Of a stretch of 64,000 nucleotides of DNA, positions 11,634-19,364 are shown in pieces. The DNA comes from Clostridia bacterium (GTDB taxonomy: Bacteria > Bacillota > Clostridia > Oscillospirales > Acutalibacteraceae), in contig JAFQQN010000012.1 of assembly GCA_017410605.1 (NCBI GenBank), positions 1-64,000 on the forward strand, written 5' to 3'. The translations under genes were made by a program, and so were the position numbers. The notes under the pieces are model-generated. The model made no database searches. It had not been told where the DNA came from and worked only from the letters and a program-made list of their open reading frames with translations. The stretch's first letter is position 1. Each line of letters begins with the position of its first letter.

Positions 11634-12344
11634 GTGAATAGAATGAAAAATAAAAGCAGATTAGATAAATTTTTAAATGGTAAGGGTTTTTACGCAGTTT
11701 TGGGTATTTGTATGGTTGCTATAGGAATTTCGGCCTTTGTGGGCTATTCGGCGATAGAAAATTCAAATAACAATACCGCGCAATACTCATCTGAATTTCA
11801 AAGCAGCTCTTCAAACTCCTCAAATACACAAAGCAATACTGTATTAGAGCAGGTAGATATTCCTCAAAGTGATATTCCCTATGAAGAGGAAGAAACCTCA
11901 TCAGTCCCTACCGAAAGCTCTTCATCGCCCATAGCAAAATATTTTATTTATCCCCTAAGCGGAGATATTATTAAAGATTTTTCTTTAAGCGAACTGCAAT
12001 ATTCATTAACCTATAACGATATGAGACTGCACACCGGAATTGATATTGGTGCCGATGCTAACACAGCAGTAAATTCTGCAGGTGACGGTACAGTGATTTT
12101 CGCCGGAAAGGATAACAAGCTTGGTTACACCGTCAAAATTGACCACGGAAACGGTATTGTAGCTATTTATGCTGGTCTTACCGAAGCCTTAAAGGTTAAA
12201 AAGGGTGATGTGGTTGCTGCCGGCACAAACCTAGGCGCAGTTGGAACCGTAACCGAAGAATGTGTAGATTCCCCACATCTCCATTTTGAAATTTTAGAAA
12301 ACAATCAGCCCATTTCTCCACAAACACTGCTTACAAATAACTAA
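11634..12344 (+). CDS. spoIIQ: SpoIIQ-like membrane-anchored LytM (M23) protein
   Basis: The 236-residue protein has a short basic N-terminus, one transmembrane segment (about residues 20-40), a Ser/Asn/Thr/Glu-rich linker to about residue 95 and a C-terminal LytM/M23 domain. The domain keeps the zinc-type residues in RLHTGIDI and HLHFE, so unlike Bacillus subtilis SpoIIQ it could be an active endopeptidase, as in clostridia. SpoIIQ binds SpoIIIAH across the intermembrane space during engulfment. The assignment rests on architecture, the LTYNDMRLHTGID context and the neighbouring spoIIM; a vegetative M23 protein is the alternative. The GTG at 11634 has GGAG 10 bases upstream; ATG 11643 is possible. 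Confidence 0.65.
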   Translation: MNRMKNKSRLDKFLNGKGFYAVLGICMVAIGISAFVGYSAIENSNNNTAQYSSEFQSSSSNSSNTQSNTVLEQVDIPQSDIPYEEEETSSVPTESSSSPIAKYFIYPLSGDIIKDFSLSELQYSLTYNDMRLHTGIDIGADANTAVNSAGDGTVIFAGKDNKLGYTVKIDHGNGIVAIYAGLTEALKVKKGDVVAAGTNLGAVGTVTEECVDSPHLHFEILENNQPISPQTLLTNN

Positions 12345-12378
12345 TATCACACCCTGCCTTCGTCATCGTTTAGAGGCA

Positions 12379-12422
12379 AAGCAAAGCCGCCACAAACCGA
12401 AAGGAATGCGGCGGCTTTGCTT
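12379..12422. terminator. Convergent hairpin between the SpoIIQ-like gene and spoIIM
   Basis: AAGCAAAGCCGCC and GGCGGCTTTGCTT form a perfect 13-bp stem with an 18-base loop between the ends of two convergent genes. The flanking sequence is only weakly T-rich on either strand, so termination efficiency is uncertain. Confidence 0.55.
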
Positions 12423-12465
12423 GTATAAAAAGATGGAGAGCTCTTACCTTTTCATAGCCGGTTGG

Positions 12466-13092
12466 TTATTGTAATTTAAAAAATGAAAAAAATGATGTTG
12501 CCATTAACAGCCTTATCAGCACTGCAGCGGCAAAAAACAGTAACATAAAAATCTGTCTTACACAGTAAAGCTTAAAATCCTTATCCAACATATGGTTTTG
12601 TGTGCCCGGAAGTGCCAGACGCGTTAAAGAAAGAGAAAAACCAAAGGCCTCTCTTGCAGACAAAACAAGGGCCAATGTTGAAATCACACTTGGAGGCATA
12701 ATTATAAGAAGATTAAAAACTATTCCTGTTAAAGCATTGTTGAAATATATGTAGCTTATAATACTGCCTAGCATAAAACCTCTTACAGCTATTACCACAG
12801 GTGTTAAAACCCACCCTACCATGCAGGTGCCGGAAAGAAACATACCGGCAATAAAGGGTAACAGCTCTAAAACCGATGCCCAAATAATGTGCCAAGAGCT
12901 ACCCGAAAGCCCGGCCGCAAAGCTTTTAAACTGTTCACTATAATAACCCTCGGTAGCACTGTTTTGCTTAAAGCTTAAAACCCCAATAAGCATTCCGAGT
13001 AAAAAACAAAACAAAATAAAAATTAAAAGACTGTTTTGGTTAATAACACTTGTTATTCCCTTTTGTCCTATAACCTTAAACCTCTGTCGCAT
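12466..13092 (-). CDS. spoIIM: Stage II sporulation protein M
   Basis: This 208-residue polytopic membrane protein has about five hydrophobic segments. The family features visible are the early SLLIFILFCFLLGMLIG helix, the Gly-rich FLSGTCMVGWVLTPVV and RGFMLGSIISY segments, and a hydrophobic stretch near LLIIMPPSV. SpoIIM is part of the DMP complex with SpoIID and SpoIIP, which hydrolyses septal peptidoglycan to drive engulfment. The start ATG follows GGAGGAAATATT. It is separated from trmK by a terminator and preceded by a sigma-E-like promoter at 13122-13150. spoIID and spoIIP are not in the window. Confidence 0.88.
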   Translation of the reverse strand: MRQRFKVIGQKGITSVINQNSLLIFILFCFLLGMLIGVLSFKQNSATEGYYSEQFKSFAAGLSGSSWHIIWASVLELLPFIAGMFLSGTCMVGWVLTPVVIAVRGFMLGSIISYIYFNNALTGIVFNLLIIMPPSVISTLALVLSAREAFGFSLSLTRLALPGTQNHMLDKDFKLYCVRQIFMLLFFAAAVLIRLLMATSFFSFFKLQ

Positions 13093-13121
13093 AATATTTC
13101 CTCCATTTTTTCTCTCAAAAA

Positions 13122-13150
13122 ATCTTATGCGGACAACCTGAATTTTATGC
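13122..13150 (-). promoter_or_regulatory. Candidate sigma-E-type promoter for spoIIM
   Basis: On the minus strand GCATAAA (13150-13144) and CATAAGAT (13129-13122) are separated by 14 bp. The sigma-E pattern is KMATATT, 14 bp, CATACAMT, so the core ATA and CATA elements and the spacing fit. spoIIM is a mother-cell sigma-E gene in Bacillus subtilis. The match is imperfect and by eye. Confidence 0.4.
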
Positions 13151-13189
13151 CAAAATAAAATGGACCGGAGGAAGTTACCCCCCCGGTCC
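13151..13189 (-). terminator. trmK intrinsic terminator
   Basis: GGACCGG and CCGGTCC form the stem on the minus strand, followed by ATTTTATTTT. It lies just after the end of trmK and before the spoIIM promoter. Confidence 0.7.
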
Positions 13190-13196
13190 GTAAAAT

Positions 13197-13904
13197 TTAA
13201 ATTCTTCTTTTTGCCCGTTCTATATCCTTTTCAAGGGCGGGAATTGCCTTCGAAAGCTTTTCATAAAGGTCTTTTCTTCTGTCAACACCCTGTATATCAA
13301 TAAAGCATTTCTTCATACTTTTAAGGTGCTTTTCGGCGTAAGAAAGGTTTGTGACTAATTGTTCGCCATCTGCCTCTAAAAGCCGACCTACATAAATAAA
13401 ATGGGGTGAAAAGCTATGTATTTGACCAGTATAAACAGCTTTAATAACAGTATATATTCTCCCCTGTGAAAAAACCGCCTTTTCTGTTACAATATTGAAG
13501 CCTTTCTCACAAAGATAAGACCTTAGTCTATCATCGCAGGACATTGGTTGTAAAATTAAGCTGACATCAGGTTTTTTTACCCAAGGGGTGTCTTCTATTA
13601 TTCCGGCTATAGTTTCGCCACCCATACCCAAAATGGTAATTTGGTCACATTCTTTTTCTCTAAGACCTTTAAGACCGTCTGCCAAACGAAGCTCAATATT
13701 TTCTGAAAGGTTATATTTTTCAATATTTTTCTTTGCAACCTCTAATGGACCCGTTGCAATATCACAGGCTATTACACGCTTTGCTATACCTTTTTTTACA
13801 ATATGTATAGGCAAAAGAGCGTGGTCGGTACCAATATCCGCCACGCTCTCAGATTGCCTTAACATTTCGGCCGCGGTTAGCAGTCTTTTGTTAATTAAGG
13901 GCAT
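13197..13904 (-). CDS. trmK: tRNA (adenine(22)-N1)-methyltransferase
   Basis: The 235-residue protein belongs to the TrmK/YqfN family. Residues near the N-terminus form the SAM-binding motif VADIGTDHALLPI, the second acidic motif is VIACDIATGPLEVA, and the family-specific ILGMGGETI follows near residue 105. TrmK methylates N1 of A22 in the D-loop of certain tRNAs. The C-terminal third is a helical, Lys-rich extension as in the family. It starts 2 bp after the DUF1858 gene, so it is the last gene of the gpmI unit. In many Bacillota trmK sits near rpoD instead, so this context is less usual. Confidence 0.9.
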   Translation of the reverse strand: MPLINKRLLTAAEMLRQSESVADIGTDHALLPIHIVKKGIAKRVIACDIATGPLEVAKKNIEKYNLSENIELRLADGLKGLREKECDQITILGMGGETIAGIIEDTPWVKKPDVSLILQPMSCDDRLRSYLCEKGFNIVTEKAVFSQGRIYTVIKAVYTGQIHSFSPHFIYVGRLLEADGEQLVTNLSYAEKHLKSMKKCFIDIQGVDRRKDLYEKLSKAIPALEKDIERAKRRI

Positions 13905-13906
13905 AA

Positions 13907-14107
13907 TTATTTTCCTGCAAAATGTGCCTGAAGCTTTTCTACAAGCTCATCTGCGTTTGTTCCATGTGCGGCACAGGCATCAGCTATGCTTTCGCCTCTG
14001 GAAGCAGGGCAACCAAGACAGTGCATACCAATTGCAAAAAAGTACTCAGCAGTGTTAACATCTGCATCAAGAATATCGCCAATGATAGAATCTTTAGTAA
14101 TTTCCAT
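13907..14107 (-). CDS. DUF1858 redox-disulfide protein
   Basis: This 66-residue protein matches the DUF1858 / hybrid-cluster-protein-associated redox domain family. The pattern is TKDSIIGDIL, then a helix, then the GMHCLGCPAS motif with two Cys spaced by two residues. Members are thought to use the Cys pair for redox chemistry or metal handling, but no reaction is established. No hybrid-cluster protein gene is nearby. It sits between gpmI (22 bp upstream) and trmK (2 bp downstream), with AGGAGAAACAAAA before its ATG, so it is co-transcribed with glycolytic genes. Confidence 0.85.
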   Translation of the reverse strand: MEITKDSIIGDILDADVNTAEYFFAIGMHCLGCPASRGESIADACAAHGTNADELVEKLQAHFAGK

Positions 14108-14129
14108 TTTTGTTTCTCCTTTTTTAAAT

Positions 14130-15644
14130 TTATTTTATAAGGCTTTCACCGGTCATTTCAGCCGGTTGAGGAAGACCTAATATTTTAAGCATTGAAGGTG
14201 CAATATCTGCAAGTCTTCCACCCTCTTTAAGCTCACAAGGGTAACCTACAACGCAAAATGGTACAGGATTTGTAGTATGTGGCGTGAAAGGCTGACCCTT
14301 TTCGTCAAACATATAATCTGCATTACCGTGGTCGGCGGTTATAATAACGGCTCCGCCCATATCGGTAGCGGCCTTTACTACCTTGCCAACACAGGTATCA
14401 ACAGCCTCAACAGCCTTAACTGCGGCGTCAAAAATGCCTGTATGACCAACCATATCGCAGTTGGCAAAATTTAAGATAACAGCGTCATATTTGCCGGAGG
14501 TAATTTGCTCACAAACTGCGTCACAAACAGGGTGTGCGCTCATTTCGGGCTGGAGGTCAAAGGTGGGAACATCAGGGGATTTAATCAAAATTCTGTCCTC
14601 ACCTTTAAAGGTTTTCTCCTCACCGCCATTAAAGAAAAATGTTACGTGAGCATATTTTTGGGTTTCAGCAATACGAAGCTGTGTCATATTATTAGCGGCA
14701 AGATATTCACCAAGGGTCATTTTAAGCTCTTCGGGTGGGAATGCAACCGAAACATTAGGCATAGTTTCATCATACTGTGTCATACAAACATAGTTAAGCG
14801 GAAAGAAACCGTTCTTTCTCTCAAAACCGTCAAACGCCTCATCAACAAAGGTGCGAGTAAACTGTCTTGCACGGTCGGGTCGGAAGTTGAAAGAAACAAC
14901 GCTATCGTTCGCCTTTATCATACCGTTTTTATCTACAACAGTAGGAACAATAAATTCGTCGGTAACATCCTTAGCGTAGGATTCTTCCATAGCCTTTACG
15001 GGGTCGATGTTTTCTACCCCCTCGCCATAAACCATAGCGGCATAGGCTTTTTCAACACGGTCCCAGGCAAAGTCACGGTCCATTGCATAGTAGCGACCCA
15101 TAACAGATGCAATTTTACCAACACCAAGCTCGGCCATTTTTGACTGCAAATCTTTAATAAAGCCAACACCTGAAGTAGTAGAAACATCGCGACCATCCAT
15201 AAGGCAATGAACATAAACCTTTGTTAGATTATTTTTCTTTGCCATTTCTAAAAGGCCGTAAAGATGCTCAATATGGCTATGAACACCACCGTCAGAAAGC
15301 AAACCAATAAGGTGAAGGGCGGAATCATTCTTCTTGCAGTTTTCTACTGCATTTTTAAGACACTGAATATTAAAGAAATCTCCGTCTTTAATAGACTTAG
15401 AAATTTTAACCAACATCTGATAAACAACGCGGCCGGCACCAATATTTGTATGACCAACCTCACTGTTACCCATCTGTCCGTCAGGCAGACCAACATCTAA
15501 ACCGGAAGCTCCTATAGTTGTAAAGGGATTTTCGGCAAAAAGCTTTGAAAGATTGGGAGTACTAGCCGCATCAATAGCGTTACCCTCTTTAGCCTCTCTT
15601 ATACCAAAGCCGTCCATAATACATAAAACAACGGGTTTTTTCAT
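14130..15644 (-). CDS. gpmI: 2,3-bisphosphoglycerate-independent phosphoglycerate mutase
   Basis: The 504-residue protein has the alkaline-phosphatase-superfamily layout of iPGM: VVLCIMDGFG at the N-terminus, the phosphoserine segment DGQMGNSEVGH near residue 60, GLLSDGGVHSH, and the metal-binding FANCDMVGHTG and ITADHGNADYM segments near the C-terminus. It interconverts 3- and 2-phosphoglycerate using two Mn2+. The ATG follows AAAGGAAACTGTAA. It comes after tpiA with a hairpin in the gap and completes a pgk-tpiA-gpmI lower-glycolysis block; gap and eno are not in the window. Confidence 0.98.
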   Translation of the reverse strand: MKKPVVLCIMDGFGIREAKEGNAIDAASTPNLSKLFAENPFTTIGASGLDVGLPDGQMGNSEVGHTNIGAGRVVYQMLVKISKSIKDGDFFNIQCLKNAVENCKKNDSALHLIGLLSDGGVHSHIEHLYGLLEMAKKNNLTKVYVHCLMDGRDVSTTSGVGFIKDLQSKMAELGVGKIASVMGRYYAMDRDFAWDRVEKAYAAMVYGEGVENIDPVKAMEESYAKDVTDEFIVPTVVDKNGMIKANDSVVSFNFRPDRARQFTRTFVDEAFDGFERKNGFFPLNYVCMTQYDETMPNVSVAFPPEELKMTLGEYLAANNMTQLRIAETQKYAHVTFFFNGGEEKTFKGEDRILIKSPDVPTFDLQPEMSAHPVCDAVCEQITSGKYDAVILNFANCDMVGHTGIFDAAVKAVEAVDTCVGKVVKAATDMGGAVIITADHGNADYMFDEKGQPFTPHTTNPVPFCVVGYPCELKEGGRLADIAPSMLKILGLPQPAEMTGESLIK

Positions 15645-15665
15645 TTACAGTTTCCTTTCAATGGA

Positions 15666-15701
15666 ATATATTAGGCTGATGTAAACACCAGCCTAATATA
15701 T
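15666..15701 (-). other. Perfect hairpin between tpiA and gpmI
   Basis: ATATATTAGGCTG and CAGCCTAATATAT form a 13-bp stem around a 10-base loop. No U-tract follows on the coding strand. It may stabilise or process the glycolytic mRNA rather than end it. Confidence 0.5.
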
Positions 15702-15715
15702 AAAGTGGATTAAAA

Positions 15716-16483
15716 TTATTTGCTAGCTGCTTTAACAATAATTGAAAAATCTTCTGCTTTAAGTGAAGCACCGCCAATAAGACCGCCGTCAACATTAGCT
15801 TTAGCCACAAGCTCGTCAGCATTCTTAGCATTCATAGAACCGCCATACTGAATGGTAACGGTTTCGGCAACATCGGCACCATAAGCCTCAGCAATAGCGG
15901 CACGAACATAGCCATTACCCTCGTCAGCCTGGTCAGCAGTAGCGGTTACGCCTGTACCGATAGCCCAAACCGGCTCATAAGCAATAATAACATTCTTAAG
16001 CTGTTCTTTGGTAACATTAGTAAGAGCCATTTTAGTCTGATATTTAAGAAGAGTTTCGGTGTAGCCAAGTTCTCTTTGCTCTAAGGTTTCACCAACGCAA
16101 ACAATGGCCTTAAGGCCTGCGTTAAGTGCGGCAAGGGTGCGAAGGTTAACGGTCTGGTCGGTTTCACCAAAATACTGTCTTCTTTCAGAGTGACCAATAA
16201 CTACATATTCAACACCTGCAGCGGTAAGCATTTCGGCAGAAATTTCACCGGTGTATGCACCGGAGGCCTTGAAGTGAACGTTCTCTGCACCAATCTTTAT
16301 GTTAGAACCCTTAGCGGCCTCAACGGCTGCGGCAATATCAATAAAGGGTACGCAGAGAACAACATCACAGTCTGCACCTGCAACCAAGGGCTTCATTTCG
16401 TTAATGAGAGCGGTAGTTTGGGCAGGGGTATTATTCATTTTCCAGTTGCCGGCAATAACGGCGGCTCTTTTTGCTTTATTCAT
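15716..16483 (-). CDS. tpiA: Triosephosphate isomerase
   Basis: The 255-residue product has AGNWKMN near the N-terminus, the catalytic His in VIGHSERR, the catalytic Glu in AYEPVWAIGTG (loop 6), and the phosphate-binding IQYGGSM and GGLIGGASL segments. It interconverts dihydroxyacetone phosphate and glyceraldehyde 3-phosphate. The ATG at 16483 is chosen because GGAGGA lies 7 bases upstream; an upstream in-frame TTG would begin inside this ribosome binding site. It is the second gene of the pgk unit. Confidence 0.98.
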   Translation of the reverse strand: MNKAKRAAVIAGNWKMNNTPAQTTALINEMKPLVAGADCDVVLCVPFIDIAAAVEAAKGSNIKIGAENVHFKASGAYTGEISAEMLTAAGVEYVVIGHSERRQYFGETDQTVNLRTLAALNAGLKAIVCVGETLEQRELGYTETLLKYQTKMALTNVTKEQLKNVIIAYEPVWAIGTGVTATADQADEGNGYVRAAIAEAYGADVAETVTIQYGGSMNAKNADELVAKANVDGGLIGGASLKAEDFSIIVKAASK

Positions 16484-16518
16484 TTTCTTTTCCTCCAAAA
16501 CAATTTAAAAGGCATAAT

Positions 16519-16550
16519 AGCCGTCGCTTTGGCGACGGCTTTTTATTTTA
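16519..16550. other. Hairpin between pgk and tpiA
   Basis: AGCCGTCGC and GCGACGGCT form a perfect 9-bp stem with a TTTG loop. The T-rich tract TTTTATTTTA follows on the plus strand. On the coding minus strand it is followed only by ATTATGCC, so it would not be a strong terminator for pgk. A role in mRNA stability or differential expression is plausible. Confidence 0.5.
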
Positions 16551-16551
16551 A

Positions 16552-17742
16552 TTATTTGTTGTTAAGTGCTGCAATACCGGGAAGCTCTTTACCCTCAAGG
16601 AATTCAAGAGAAGCGCCGCCGCCGGTAGAAATGTGAGACATTTTATCTGCAAAGCCAAGCTTTGTAACTGCGGCAACAGAGTCGCCACCGCCAATAACAG
16701 AAATAGCGCCGGAGTTAGCAACAGCAGTAGCAACAGCAATTGTACCGCTTGCGAAGTTCTCCCACTCAGAAACACCCATAGGTCCGTTCCAGATAACGGT
16801 TCCTGCGCCCTCTAAAGCCTCTGCGAAAAGCTTTTCGGTCTTAGGACCAATATCAAGACCCATCCAACCGTCAGGAATATTGTCAGAATCAACAAGCATA
16901 TTTTCGGTATTCTCGTCGTACTCTTTACCTACGCGGTTATCAACAGGAATAAGGAACTTAACGCCCTTAGCCTCTGCCTTAGCCATCATTTCCTTTGCGG
17001 TTTCAACATTGTCCTCGTCAAGCAATGAGGTGCCGATGTTATAACCCATAGACTTCATAAAGGTATAAGCCATACCACCGCCGATAATAAGTGTGTCAAC
17101 CTTGTCAATAAGATTTGTGATAACACCGATTTTATCGCTTACCTTTGCGCCACCGAGAATTGCAACCAAGGGGCGCTTAGGAGCCTCTAGAGCGCCGCCG
17201 ATAAACTCAATTTCTTTATTGATGAGGTAACCGCCAACTGCAGGAATATAGTCTGCAACGCCGGTAGTAGACGAGTGTGCGCGGTGAGCAGAACCGAAAG
17301 CGTCGTTTACAAAGATATCTGCCAAAGCGGCAAACTTCTTAGAAAGCTCTGCATCGTTCTTGGTTTCGCCCTTTTCGTAGCGAACGTTCTCTAAAAGAAG
17401 AACCTCGCCCTCTTTAAGGTCTGCTGCAAGAGAAACTGCACTGTCGCCTACAACATCATCAGCCATTTTAACCTCTATGCCAAGAAGCTCTGCAAGACGT
17501 GCTGCAACAGGCTTTAAAGAAAACTCAGGAACAACCTCGCCCTTGGGACGGCCAAGATGAGAGCAAAGAATAACCTTTGCGCCGTTATCTAAAAGATATT
17601 TGATGGTAGGAAGTGAAGCAACAATTCTCTTATCGTTGGTAATAACGCCTTCCTTAAGCGGAACATTGAAGTCACAACGAACAAGAACCTTCTTGCCCTT
17701 TACCTCAATATCCTCAATAGTTTTTTTGTTAAGTGCTGCCAT
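16552..17742 (-). CDS. pgk: Phosphoglycerate kinase
   Basis: The 396-residue protein has the two-lobed PGK pattern: [11 protein letters not shown] with the substrate Asp, SHLGRPKGE, the basic [11 protein letters not shown] segment, the hinge region [10 protein letters not shown] and the nucleotide-binding [11 protein letters not shown] and [14 protein letters not shown] near the C-terminus. It transfers phosphate from 1,3-bisphosphoglycerate to ADP. ATG 17742 follows AAAGGATG and is preferred to an upstream in-frame codon. It is the first gene of the unit, behind the promoter at 17817-17845. Confidence 0.98.
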   Translation of the reverse strand: MAALNKKTIEDIEVKGKKVLVRCDFNVPLKEGVITNDKRIVASLPTIKYLLDNGAKVILCSHLGRPKGEVVPEFSLKPVAARLAELLGIEVKMADDVVGDSAVSLAADLKEGEVLLLENVRYEKGETKNDAELSKKFAALADIFVNDAFGSAHRAHSSTTGVADYIPAVGGYLINKEIEFIGGALEAPKRPLVAILGGAKVSDKIGVITNLIDKVDTLIIGGGMAYTFMKSMGYNIGTSLLDEDNVETAKEMMAKAEAKGVKFLIPVDNRVGKEYDENTENMLVDSDNIPDGWMGLDIGPKTEKLFAEALEGAGTVIWNGPMGVSEWENFASGTIAVATAVANSGAISVIGGGDSVAAVTKLGFADKMSHISTGGGASLEFLEGKELPGIAALNNK

Positions 17743-17816
17743 TTTAAAACATCCTTTCAAAATAGGTTTGTCCGCAAAAAACGGACAGAAAGATTGTTAA
17801 AACATCTACAAAGATT

Positions 17817-17845
17817 ATTGTACCAAAAAAATTACCAAATTGCAA
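17817..17845 (-). promoter_or_regulatory. Promoter of the pgk-tpiA-gpmI unit
   Basis: TTGCAA, a 17-bp spacer and TACAAT are seen on the minus strand, with an extended -10 TGG. A small hairpin GTCCG/CGGAC lies in the leader near 17770-17786, just upstream of the pgk ribosome binding site. Confidence 0.65.
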
Positions 17846-17909
17846 TAGAATTATTACCAAATTAAGCAAGTTGATACATAATTTTTGTGGTATAAATGAT
17901 TAATATCTA

Positions 17910-18443
17910 TTATCCCTTTATCTCTTCTGGTAAAATTTCGCCGGTATCCCAATCGTAGCGGTGAAGCTGACCCTCATTTTGAAGCTCAGGGAAGCCCCAC
18001 TGCCTTAATACCTCGTATGCCGCAAGAGCTACTGTATTGGCAAGGTTTAAACTTCTTGCCCCACCCACCATAGGAACTCTGACTGAGGTTTCGGGGTGCT
18101 TAAGCAATAGTTCTTCGGGCAGACCTCTGGTTTCCTTTCCAAAGAAAAGAAAACTATTGTCAGGATAGCTTATGTCTGAATAAACTTTTCGAGCCTTTGT
18201 GGTGAAGAAATAAAAGCTTCCGCCTTTATTACGCTCAAAAAAATCATCTAGATTTTTATAATAAGTTATGTCAAGCAAATGCCAATAATCAAGCCCCGCC
18301 CTTTTAAGCTGACGGTCATCAGGCTTAAAGCCCATAGGCTCTACAATGTGAAGCCTTGCACCCGTTGCGGCACAGGTTCTGGCTATGTTGCCTGTGTTTT
18401 GGGGTATTTCCGGCTCAACAAGAACAATATTTAGTACGCTCAT
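17910..18443 (-). CDS. trmL: tRNA (cytidine(34)-2'-O)-methyltransferase
   Basis: The 177-residue SPOUT methyltransferase has the three SpoU motifs: IPQNTGNIARTC near the N-terminus, LFFGKETRGLPEELL near residue 100 and SLNLANTVALAAYEVLRQ near residue 130, which form the trefoil-knot SAM site. TrmL 2'-O-methylates position 34 of tRNA-Leu isoacceptors. Its length and lack of an N-terminal extension separate it from TrmH. Its ATG directly follows the TAA of manA, so it is the last gene of the ABC-manA-trmL unit. Confidence 0.92.
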   Translation of the reverse strand: MSVLNIVLVEPEIPQNTGNIARTCAATGARLHIVEPMGFKPDDRQLKRAGLDYWHLLDITYYKNLDDFFERNKGGSFYFFTTKARKVYSDISYPDNSFLFFGKETRGLPEELLLKHPETSVRVPMVGGARSLNLANTVALAAYEVLRQWGFPELQNEGQLHRYDWDTGEILPEEIKG

Positions 18444-19364
18444 TTAAACCCTGCTTTCAATAACGTTTGCTTTACCTGTTATTTTTATCTCACCGCTGTT
18501 TGCGGGAATAAAACAACATTCACCCTTTTTAAGTACAACGTCCTCCACGGTTATTTCGCCCTCAAGCACCAAAAGTGAAGAAAAGCTTTCTTTACCAACC
18601 TTAACCGCAAGACCGCCGTCAACATTGTGCAATTTAACATTAAAATATTTACAACAAGCTAAAACCCCTGAGGGAAGATTTTCTTGAACTGACGGTTTTT
18701 TAAGTTTAGTAACCTCTAAAGCCTTTTCAATATGAAGAGGTCTGGGTTTGCCGTCTGCCCCTAATCTACCGTAGTCGGAAACCCTATATGTGGTATTAGA
18801 GTTTTGTTGAATTTCTGCAATGAGAATTCCACTGCCTATAGCGTGAATAGTACCTGCCTCAATAAAGAAAACATCACCTTTTTTAACAGGAACACTATTT
18901 AACACCTCAGTCAAGGTGTTATCCTCTATTCTGCGACGGAATTCCTCTTTAGAAATTTCTTCCTTAAAGCCAAAATATAGAGTTGCTCCCTCTTCACAGT
19001 CAACAATATACCACATTTCGGTTTTGCCGTATTCACCCTCTGTTTTAAGGGCATATTCGTCCTCGGGGTGAACCTGAACCGAAAGCTTGTCTTTGGCATC
19101 AATAAGCTTTATAAGAATGGGAAAAAATTCAAAAGCTCCCCCTTTTTCTCCTAAGGCCTCTTTTCCTAAAAGTTCTAACGCTTGGTTAAAAGTTTTACCT
19201 TTAAATACGCCGTTTTCTACAACCGAGGGACCATCTTTATGAGTGGAAAGTACCCAGGCTTCTGCAACCTTAGAAAGGTCCGATTCCATTTTAAACTCGG
19301 TCTTTAGGCGGGTTCCACCCCACAAATAATCCTTAAGGGCAGGTTTTAACTTTAAAATATTCAT
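18444..19364 (-). CDS. manA: Mannose-6-phosphate isomerase, class I
   Basis: The 306-residue cupin enzyme shows the zinc ligands in QVHPEDEYA, the EMWY segment and the downstream His in GTIHAIGSGILIAEIQ, followed by YRVSDYGR. It interconverts fructose 6-phosphate and mannose 6-phosphate. The short Bacillus-type length fits class I of Bacillota. Its start overlaps the stop of the ABC transporter gene by 4 bp (ATGA), which suggests translational coupling, though no functional link between the two is evident. Confidence 0.93.
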   Translation of the reverse strand: MNILKLKPALKDYLWGGTRLKTEFKMESDLSKVAEAWVLSTHKDGPSVVENGVFKGKTFNQALELLGKEALGEKGGAFEFFPILIKLIDAKDKLSVQVHPEDEYALKTEGEYGKTEMWYIVDCEEGATLYFGFKEEISKEEFRRRIEDNTLTEVLNSVPVKKGDVFFIEAGTIHAIGSGILIAEIQQNSNTTYRVSDYGRLGADGKPRPLHIEKALEVTKLKKPSVQENLPSGVLACCKYFNVKLHNVDGGLAVKVGKESFSSLLVLEGEITVEDVVLKKGECCFIPANSGEIKITGKANVIESRV

